A stretch of DNA of 10,276 nt from CAYMLQ01 sp964390795 (GTDB lineage Bacteria > Verrucomicrobiota > Kiritimatiellia > RFP12 > UBA1067), in NCBI GenBank assembly GCA_964390795.1, contig CAYMLQ010000208.1, positions 1 to 10,276 on the forward strand, read 5' to 3'. Of the stretch, positions 1 to 5,818 are shown one piece after another; positions within the stretch are counted from its first letter, which is position 1, and the number at the start of each line of letters is the position of its first letter. The position numbers and the translations under genes were made by a program. The notes below the pieces were generated by a model. The model did not search any database and had not been told where the DNA came from. It worked only from the letters and a program-made list of their open reading frames with translations.

Positions 1-1002
1 AACCGGCAGGACCAGGAAAAGGTGCGGGAAACGCTGGAGCTGAAGTTTCGCCAGATTCAGGAGAGCAACGAGAAGAAGCTCGACGAGATGCGCCAAACCG
101 TGGACGAGAAACTTCACAACACCCTTGAAAAACGGCTTGGAGAGTCGTTCAAGCTCGTGAGCGAGCGGTTGGAGGCTGTCCAGCGTGGTTTGGGCGAGAT
201 GCAGACGCTGGCCTCCGGGGTGGGCGACCTGAAACGGGTCCTGAGCAATGTCAAAGAGCGGGGAACGTGGGGCGAGTACCAACTCGGCGCCATCCTGGAA
301 GAAATTCTTACGCCGGACCAGTTCGCCCGCAACGTCAGGCCAAAGGAGGGGGGCGAAACGGTTGAGTTCGCCGTGAAACTCCCTGGCAAGGGTGGCGAAG
401 CCGACAAGCCCGTCTGGCTGCCCATCGACGCCAAGTTTCCCAAGGAAGACTATGAGCGGCTGTTGGCGGCGTCCGACCAGGCCGACGCCGACCAGGTCAA
501 AGTCAGCAGCAAGGCCTTGGCCGGCGCCATCCTGAAGGCCGCCAAGGACATTCACGACAAGTACGTCGCTCCGCCGTCGACAACCGACTTCGGGATTATG
601 TTCCTCCCAACCGAGGGGCTTTACGCCGAGGTGCTGCGTCAGCCGGGCCTCCACGACGAACTTCAGCGCAAGTATCGCGTGCTGGTGGCTGGGCCGACCA
701 CCTTGTCCGCGATCCTGAGCAGTCTGCGCGTGGGTTTCCAGACGCTCGTCATCGAAAAGCGCGCGCACGAAGTATGGAAGGTTCTCGGGGCCGTCAAAAC
801 CGAGTTCGGCAAGTTCGGCGGAGTCTTGGAGAGAGTTCAGCAGCAGCTGAATACGGCATCCAAGACGCTCGACGAGTCGGCAAGGCGGTCACGTGCCATG
901 GAGCGCAGCCTGAGGAGCGTGGAACAGCTGCCTGCCGAGCAGGCGGCCTTGGTCTTGGCTCTGCCTGAACCTGAACCGGAATTCCAAATTCCTCGTCCAT
1001 AA
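1..1002 (+). CDS. rmuC: RmuC family DNA recombination protein, 5' end cut off by the window
   Basis: This is the C-terminal part of an RmuC protein, a family linked to DNA recombination that limits inversions at short inverted repeats and is thought to have a restriction-endonuclease-like fold. The frame is open to base 1, so the GTG at 22 is probably internal; about 333 codons are visible and the full protein is usually 400-500 residues. The first 70 or so visible residues are charged and coiled-coil-like, as expected for the family. They are followed by the RmuC core: RGTWGEYQLGAILEEIL (from about base 259), then VWLPIDAKFPKEDYERLL (from about base 412), which holds the D-x-K pair typical of this nuclease-like fold, then GIMFLPTEGLYAEVLR and the GPTTLSAILSSLRVGFQ block. 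A second helical segment and a proline/glutamate-rich tail follow, with TAA at 1000-1002. No terminator is visible after it. The family call is firm; the activity is known only from relatives. Confidence 0.95.
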   Translation, partial: NRQDQEKVRETLELKFRQIQESNEKKLDEMRQTVDEKLHNTLEKRLGESFKLVSERLEAVQRGLGEMQTLASGVGDLKRVLSNVKERGTWGEYQLGAILEEILTPDQFARNVRPKEGGETVEFAVKLPGKGGEADKPVWLPIDAKFPKEDYERLLAASDQADADQVKVSSKALAGAILKAAKDIHDKYVAPPSTTDFGIMFLPTEGLYAEVLRQPGLHDELQRKYRVLVAGPTTLSAILSSLRVGFQTLVIEKRAHEVWKVLGAVKTEFGKFGGVLERVQQQLNTASKTLDESARRSRAMERSLRSVEQLPAEQAALVLALPEPEPEFQIPRP

Positions 1003-1064
1003 CTTCGGCGGTCGGCTTTCGCGTTACCTATCGAGCATTCCCACTCCCGTTTTGGCGGCGTGCC

Positions 1065-1100
1065 TTGTCACTTGTCTCTCCACGCGCGTTCCCGTACAAT
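1065..1100 (+). promoter_or_regulatory. Sigma-70-like promoter for the rubredoxin-type oxidoreductase
   Basis: TTGTCT at 1072-1077 and TACAAT at 1095-1100 are separated by 17 bases, the ideal spacing for a housekeeping promoter. The -10 box matches the consensus at five of six positions and the -35 box at four. A second TTGTCA sits at 1065-1070, seven bases further upstream. Transcription would start near 1107, about 25 bases before the ATG at 1132. This also argues against the upstream start at 1060, which would lie before the promoter. Seen by eye only. Confidence 0.6.
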
Positions 1101-1131
1101 GGGAGCCGTTTTCGTGAGTAAGGATCATCCT

Positions 1132-2309
1132 ATGAGCGATGCCCTTTCAGTCCGCCAGTGGCGGTGCGCCATTTGCGGCTACGTCCATGTTGGCCGCGAA
1201 GCCCCCGATTGCTGCCCGGTCTGCGGCACCGGTTCTGAGGACTTCGAGCCCTACGAGGCACCCGTCCCCACAGCCGTCTCACCTGCGGCGTCCACGCGCT
1301 GGCAGTGCCTCACCTGTTACTATATCCACGAGGGCACGGAGCCCCCCGCGCTCTGCCCGGTCTGCGGAGCCGCCGCCGTCGGCTTCCAGGCGGCCCAGGA
1401 TGCGCCGCAGGCCCACGCCGCCGCCTCCGACCGGATCGTCATCGTCGGCAGCGGCATCGCGGGTGTCGCCGCAGCCGAGGCTGTGCGGTCGGCTTCGGCC
1501 GAGTCCGAGATCACCCTCGTCTCCTCCGAACGCGAGTTGCCTTACTACCGCCTCAACCTCACGGCATCGAGACGGCCGCCGCGCTCGCCCAACGCGGCGC
1601 TGCTGTCACGCTGCTCGAAAGCCACGACTGGCTCATGCCCCGCCAGCTCAATCCTGCCGCAGCCGCGCACCTCGAACGGCACCTGAACGGCCTCGGCGTG
1701 GCCGTCGTCAAGAAAGCCCGCACACAGTCGCTCGAAGGCGAAGGCAGGCTCACGGCCGTCCGACTGTTAGACGGCCGCCTCCTGCCCGCCGAGGTCGTCG
1801 TGCTCGCCACGGGCGTGCGACCCAACACCGCCCTCGCCCGCAAGGCAGGGCTGGCCGTCGAAACCGGCATCCGCGTCGACAGCACCCTCGCCACGTCAGT
1901 TCCCGGGGTTTTCGCCGCTGGCGACGCCGCCGAGTACAACGGCCAGTTATACGGCACCTGGGCCGCCTCGCAGCATCAGGGAACCATCGCCGGGCTCAAC
2001 GCGCTCGGCAGCCGCGCGCGATTCGGAGGGCTTCCCCGCGCCAACACCATCAAGGCCGTCGGGCTCGACCTCACCAGCGTCGGACGCTTCCAGCCTGAAG
2101 ACGGCGGTGACCTCTTCGTCGAAGAGGACCGGCCAGACACCTACACGGCCTTTGTTTTCCGCGACAACCGAATGATCGGCGCCCTGCTCGTGGGCCACGC
2201 GGATCTCGCCGCTCCCGCCAAACGCGCGATCGAGAGCGGCTCAGATTTCTCCCTGCTGCTCCCTCCTCCCGATTGCTCAGCCGTGGCTGACCTTCTGCGC
2301 CATCACTGA
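1132..2309 (+). pseudogene. NAD(P)/FAD-dependent oxidoreductase with two rubredoxin-like domains, internally deleted and frameshifted
   Basis: The ATG at 1132 follows AAGGA at 1120-1124 with seven bases of spacing. Residues 10-32 and 57-79 are two rubredoxin-like ribbons, with cysteines C12/C15...C28/C31 and C59/C62...C75/C78, expected to bind iron or zinc. Residues 101-111 (RIVIVGSGIAG) are the FAD-binding GxGxxG of a pyridine nucleotide-disulfide oxidoreductase, and the frame runs to PYYRLNLT at residue 144. At about 1563 the homologous sequence jumps to the +2 frame and resumes at GIETAAALAQRG, in the middle of the NAD-binding domain. It then continues through VVVLATGVRPNTALA and GVFAAGDAAE (the second FAD contact) to the TGA at 2307-2309. 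Relatives have roughly 80-95 more residues here, including the first ATG motif and most of the NAD GxGxxG. What remains (about 144 plus 248 codons) cannot give a complete enzyme. Intact relatives pass electrons from NAD(P)H to rubredoxin or similar acceptors. The break may be real decay or an assembly error. Confidence 0.85.
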
Positions 2310-2318
2310 GTGTTCAGA

Positions 2319-2345
2319 GCCGAGTTGACCATCAGCCGGGTTGAC
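2319..2345 (+). repeat. Direct repeat GCCGrGTTGAC, two copies 16 bases apart
   Basis: GCCGAGTTGAC (2319-2329) and GCCGGGTTGAC (2335-2345) differ at one base and are offset by 16 bases. The second copy contains most of the -35 box of the promoter proposed for the next gene. The pair could be a regulator binding site overlapping the promoter, or chance in an upstream region. No known operator is recognised. Confidence 0.4.
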
Positions 2346-2369
2346 TTGCGCACGCGGGTGACGTAAACT
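2341..2369 (+). promoter_or_regulatory. Sigma-70-like promoter for the zinc-ribbon protein
   Basis: TTGACT at 2341-2346 (five of six matches) and TAAACT at 2364-2369 (four of six) are spaced by 17 bases. Transcription would begin near 2376, leaving a leader of about 57 bases before the ATG at 2433. The position, between the stop at 2309 and the next gene, fits an independent promoter. Not tested computationally. Confidence 0.55.
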
Positions 2370-2432
2370 CGTTTATTAATTGCACCGTCTTGTCCCGGCC
2401 GCGTGCGAATAACCCAACAAAGGAAACGCAAC

Positions 2433-2750
2433 ATGACCTCACGTCGTACGTTCATCGGCTCCATGCTCACCTTGGCCGCAGTGCCGCTGCTGTCGAACGG
2501 CCAGACCTGCAGTGCGGCTGCCAAGAAAGACGCTCCCGCAGCCTGCGCGGCGAAGTTCACGGCCACCGGCGCCGCCGTGGTCGAGTCCAACGAGAAGAAG
2601 ACCAAAATCAAGATCACGTGTCCCAAGTGTGGAAAAGTCGCCGAGCTTGAGATCGACACGCCGACCGCAGACAAGCCCTACGCGCTGGATTGGGTCTGTC
2701 CCAAGTGCGGCTGCAAGGTGAAGGTCTCCGTCGTGTCCGCCAAGGCTTAA
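2433..2750 (+). CDS. Small exported zinc-ribbon protein with a Tat-type signal, function unknown
   Basis: The protein has 105 residues. The ATG at 2433 is chosen over the one at 2403 because AAAGGA at 2419-2424 lies eight bases upstream and because the protein then begins directly with an export signal. That signal is MTSRRTFIGSMLTLAAVPLL: SRRTF resembles the twin-arginine (Tat) motif and is followed by a hydrophobic stretch, with cleavage possible around residues 22-30. The mature part is lysine-rich and carries two CPKCG knuckles (C63/C66 and C89/C92, with an extra C94), which together would form a zinc-ribbon or rubredoxin-like metal site. A Tat signal would suit a protein that folds around its metal in the cytoplasm before export. 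It follows a broken rubredoxin-type oxidoreductase, so a redox link is possible but is inference. I do not recognise a named family. Confidence 0.82.
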   Translation: MTSRRTFIGSMLTLAAVPLLSNGQTCSAAAKKDAPAACAAKFTATGAAVVESNEKKTKIKITCPKCGKVAELEIDTPTADKPYALDWVCPKCGCKVKVSVVSAKA

Positions 2751-2774
2751 GAATCGACGCACCTGAAAAGGGCC

Positions 2775-3110
2775 ATGCTTAAGAGGAGCATCCAAGCGGG
2801 TCTTTCCAAGCGCTGGCGCCTCCGCCTGAAAACCCTGCTGGCGCGTGCGGTGCTGGACGAGCCCACGGACGGGCTGGACGCCGCATCGGAGGCCGATATG
2901 TTGCTCCTGATCCGCGCCCTGCACGAGGCTGAGGGCTAGACCGTGCTGTGGGTTCACCATCGCATACCAGTGCGCGGCCTTCGCCCGGCAGGTGTGTCGG
3001 GTGGACAAGCGGGGCGTGCGCCTCGCCGACGGCGTTGATGATGTAGCCGAATTTGCCGATGATCGGACGCCCCGTCTTCAGCGTCTTCTACAGGGCGCAC
3101 TCCGCGCCAC
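2775..3110 (+). pseudogene. Degraded C-terminal remnant of an ABC transporter ATP-binding protein
   Basis: From the ATG at 2775, 54 codons run to a TAG at 2937-2939. They contain LARAVLDEPTDGLDAASEAD, which is the Walker B plus D-loop region of an ABC ATPase, preceded by GLSKRWRLRLKTLL, a decayed version of the LSGGQ signature and the helix after it. After the stop the same frame gives TVLWVHH (2940-2960), the position of the switch histidine. A one-base shift then continues as IAYQCAAFARQVCRVDKRGVRLADG (from 2959), matching the usual end of such ATPases; it fades out near 3110. There is no Walker A or N-terminal half, because the zinc-ribbon gene ends just upstream at 2750. An internal stop, a frameshift and a truncation together make this a relic. 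Zinc or manganese importer ATPases are the nearest in feel, but the substrate cannot be fixed. From about 3110 to 3258, where the two strands converge, I see no gene. Confidence 0.65.
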
Positions 3111-3258
3111 ACATGTTGGAACGGAAGACCAGTGTACGTGCGGAGCACGCTATCTAAAGTCGCGGAGAGTATTCAAATTGGGGCTGTGGGCATCCCTTCC
3201 TGATTTCCGATTCATCCACACTTCGCGAAATGTGAAAATGCCAGTTAGAACCGAATTG

Positions 3259-5762
3259 CTAAGGCATCCAAACGTTCACTCGGAAGAAGCGGGTGCCCGT
3301 GTTTGTCGCACCCCATATCCCCTCGGTTAGGTTTGTCCTGCCGTATACCGTGTACATACGCGCTGTGCCAAGATCGGGTATCCATGACACCCACGACTCT
3401 CCGTTGCTCACCGTTATCAGTGACCTGAGAACCGATTCGAGGTTTGTGGGCTCGGTTCCGGCAACGTACTCCTGCCACGCCGTTTGCCCGTCGCCGTCCA
3501 CATCCGCCAAGGCCGCTGTTTCGTAATCGCCACCCGCCAGCCCCAACAAGATCGGGTATTGATCCAACCAAGAATACGGTACAGGCACGGGGGTTGTGGA
3601 GGTCATCGTTGCCGTCCACTTGGCGTACAGCGTCTGCGCCGCGGTAATCGTGACCGTCGTCGCCGCCGCCACCTCCGCGCCCGTGCCGCCCGCGCCCGTC
3701 CACCACCCGCCGAAAGCATACCCCGTGCGCGAGGTGGTTGCCAGCGTCCCGTACGTCGAGCCGTACGTCACGCTCTTGGATGTTGGCACCGGCGTTGACC
3801 CGCNNNNNNNNNNNNNNNNNNNNNNNNNNNNNNNNNNNNNNNNNNNNNNNNNNNNNNNNNNNNNNNNNNNNNNNNNNNNNNNNNNNNNNNNNNNNNNNNN
3901 NNNTACGTCGAGCCGTACGTCACGCTCTTGGATGTTGGCACCGGCGTTGACCCGCTTTGCGCGTCGAACATCACCGTGTAAGTGGAGGATAAAGCGCCTA
4001 AGACGCTGAAAATAACCGAGTACCGTTGACTGCTGCCAGACAACGCGCCATGCAGACTCACAGTGATGCGGCACACTCCAGAGATCCCGGGTGCGGAGAT
4101 GTAAACCTGTTCCACATTATCAATCGAATTATCCCCCGTCGTTGCCGGCACATCTGGAGTTGATGGCACGAGAACATATGGCATGTAGACCTGCCCCGTT
4201 GGTCCGATAACCCTCAAATCAAGGTCATTCACCAAGTTCTTGGTCGTAACATCCAGGCCGGTCTGAGCGGCTCCCGCAGGATCTGTCCAGCAAAGTGTCA
4301 CGCGGATCGCGTTAGTCCCGGTCCACGTGAACGAGTTAGTACGGCTTGTCGTCGCCGCGTCCAACGACTGTTCGACAAGATGTTGCACCGCAGGCTCGTC
4401 ATAGTGTAATTTAATTACGTTGGCGGCGGCCTTCATATTCACCAGTCCCCAGCCGAACTTATAGTCCGGGCCCGCAGCGCCGAGATCGTCTGCTGTGTGG
4501 ATGACCAAGCCCTTGAGCGTGCTGGCACGCATACACTGCCCTGGGAAAAGTTGCCCGTAGTAATCGGTGAGCAGCGTCACCGACCCGCACACGTTTGGCG
4601 TAGCCATGCTCGTGCCGCTGTAATAGGCGTAGCTCGCATCACCCGACCCGATGGACGAGTACAAAGAGTAACCGTTGCCCACGACATCCGGCTTGACGCG
4701 GCCGTCGTCAGCAGGTCCCCAGCCGGAAAAAGTGGTCATCCCGGCTGCCGCCAAGGAACGCGACCCGCCCGAAACGGCGTCATAGACGGCGCCGACGGTC
4801 AGTATGTTCTTGGCTGTGCCCGTGGGTTCAAGGGTGTCGAAGCCGCCGATGTTGTACCCGTCATTGTAGGGATCCGTCACCGGATCGTACGTCTTGGCTA
4901 CCCATTTCCTTCGGGAATAATAGCTGAACGTTGTTCCCGAGGGCGGCGCGAGATCGCTGCGGTCATTGCCGGCGGCCTTACAGGGAAGGTAGTAGGGCGC
5001 GCTGTAGCAGAGCGTGTCCCAGTCCCGTGCTGTCGCATAATACTGGCCGAAGGCCGCATCTTCGCGATCCCCCCACACGCCGTACCATTTGTAAGTCCCG
5101 TCCGAAGTGTCCCAGCCTGCGAGAGTGCCATAGGAGTGGTTCGACAGTTGGATTTTTCCAGCCTCGCTGTTGATTGCCATGCCTCGGGACGTCATCTCTG
5201 ACAGGTCACTGTTCCAGTCGTAGGAGGCGATTAGAACGGTGGGGGCCATGCCGAGCGCACCCGCCACCACGCCTGAAGCCCCGATTGTCCCGCCCACATG
5301 GGTCGCGTGGTCGATGGATGCAGCGCCGTCCATAACCGTGACCCGCCCCGTGAGTTCCTGATGCGTGCTGCGGACTGCCCCGCCATCCCAAATGCCGACC
5401 GTTTCCCCTGTTCCGTTCACATTGTACGGCGCGGTGTTGCGGATCAGGTTCGCAGCGGTTGAGATCGCCGCATTCACATTCATCGTGCGATAGACATAGG
5501 GGCGGTCATTCCGGATCGACTGAAGCTCATACTGGAAGCCGGGGCCGCTGCCCTTTGGCGACCACACGTCATCGGCCGCGCTTTGCCAAGCTGCGTTTCG
5601 GGAGGCTTCGGACTCCCCACGCAACTGCGCGACGACCTCGGCCCGCGCTTCAGCCGACCGCAGATTCCACTCGGTCACCGGCCCCCCCTGAGCCAAGGCG
5701 AACTGCGCTACAGCCAGGGTGAGCACGATGGTCGTTAGAGACAAGCCAGCCTTAGGAAACAT
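3259..5762 (-). CDS. Secreted subtilisin-like (S8) serine protease with Flg_new repeat, interrupted by an assembly gap
   Basis: The ATG at 5762 follows AGGAAGG nine bases upstream and opens a signal peptide (MFPKAGLSLTTIVLTLAVAQ, ending near FALAQ). A longer GTG start at 5819 overlaps the preceding stop but would bury the signal. The S8 triad is complete: D126 in VGIWDGG, H152 in DHATHVGG and S385 in SGTSMATP, with the oxyanion N266 in AAGND. SMATPNVCG is a variant of the usual SMATPHVAG. Residues of about 475-590 form a beta-sandwich-like domain (VTLCWTDPAGA, LVNDLDLRVIGP), common after S8 domains. Next come a Flg_new repeat of about 70 residues (VMFDAQSG...GYAFGGWW...LYAKWTA), a VPVPYSWLDQYP linker, a DVDGDG segment, and the tail TRFFRVNVWMP before TAG at 3259-3261. 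The 100 Ns at 3804-3903 break the frame as written; merging the identical flanks gives 783 continuous codons. Expected role: extracellular or surface protein degradation. Probably co-transcribed with the propeller gene upstream. Confidence 0.9.
3752..3803 (-). repeat. 52-base direct repeat, left copy bordering the N gap
   Basis: These 52 bases are identical to 3904-3955, and the two copies abut the N run on either side. They encode part of the Flg_new repeat (GSTPVPTSKSVTYGST) in the protease gene. Contig ends that stop inside the same sequence indicate either a simple unmerged overlap or a tandem repeat that the assembler could not resolve. Confidence 0.95.
3804..3903. other. Assembly gap of 100 Ns
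   Basis: Exactly 100 Ns is the customary placeholder for a gap of unknown length. The real length must leave a remainder of 2 on division by 3 to keep the protease in frame, and 100 does not. An overlap of 52 bases (length -52) does, and so would a missing whole number of repeat units once the overlap is allowed for. Confidence 0.97.
3904..3955 (-). repeat. 52-base direct repeat, right copy bordering the N gap
   Basis: This is the exact second copy of 3752-3803. In the protease frame it encodes the same Flg_new segment, joined upstream to TYTVMFDAQS. If the copies are one and the same locus, the gene contains a single Flg_new repeat; otherwise it contains at least two. Confidence 0.95.
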
Positions 5763-5818
5763 AATCCTCTGCCTTCCTGACAACTTTTGCAAACGCAAAC
5801 ACACCCGGCAGATATGCA

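Noticed and set aside
1139..2098. Long plus-strand open frame over the oxidoreductase
   Set aside because: Its translation is rich in R, P, S and A with no domain, as expected for a shifted frame in GC-rich DNA. The real homology lies in the other two frames.
2439..3008. Minus-strand open frame opposite the zinc-ribbon gene and ABC relic
   Set aside because: The plus strand has a promoter, ribosome site, export signal and two CPKCG knuckles; the antisense frame has no recognisable motif.
3245..3706. Minus-strand open frame in another frame at the protease C-terminus
   Set aside because: It is glycine- and arginine-rich low-complexity sequence; the Flg_new and DVDGDG segments are in the frame ending at 3259.
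4497..5201. Plus-strand open frame of 234 codons inside the protease
   Set aside because: It is antisense to the S8 catalytic domain, where the complete catalytic triad fixes the true frame.
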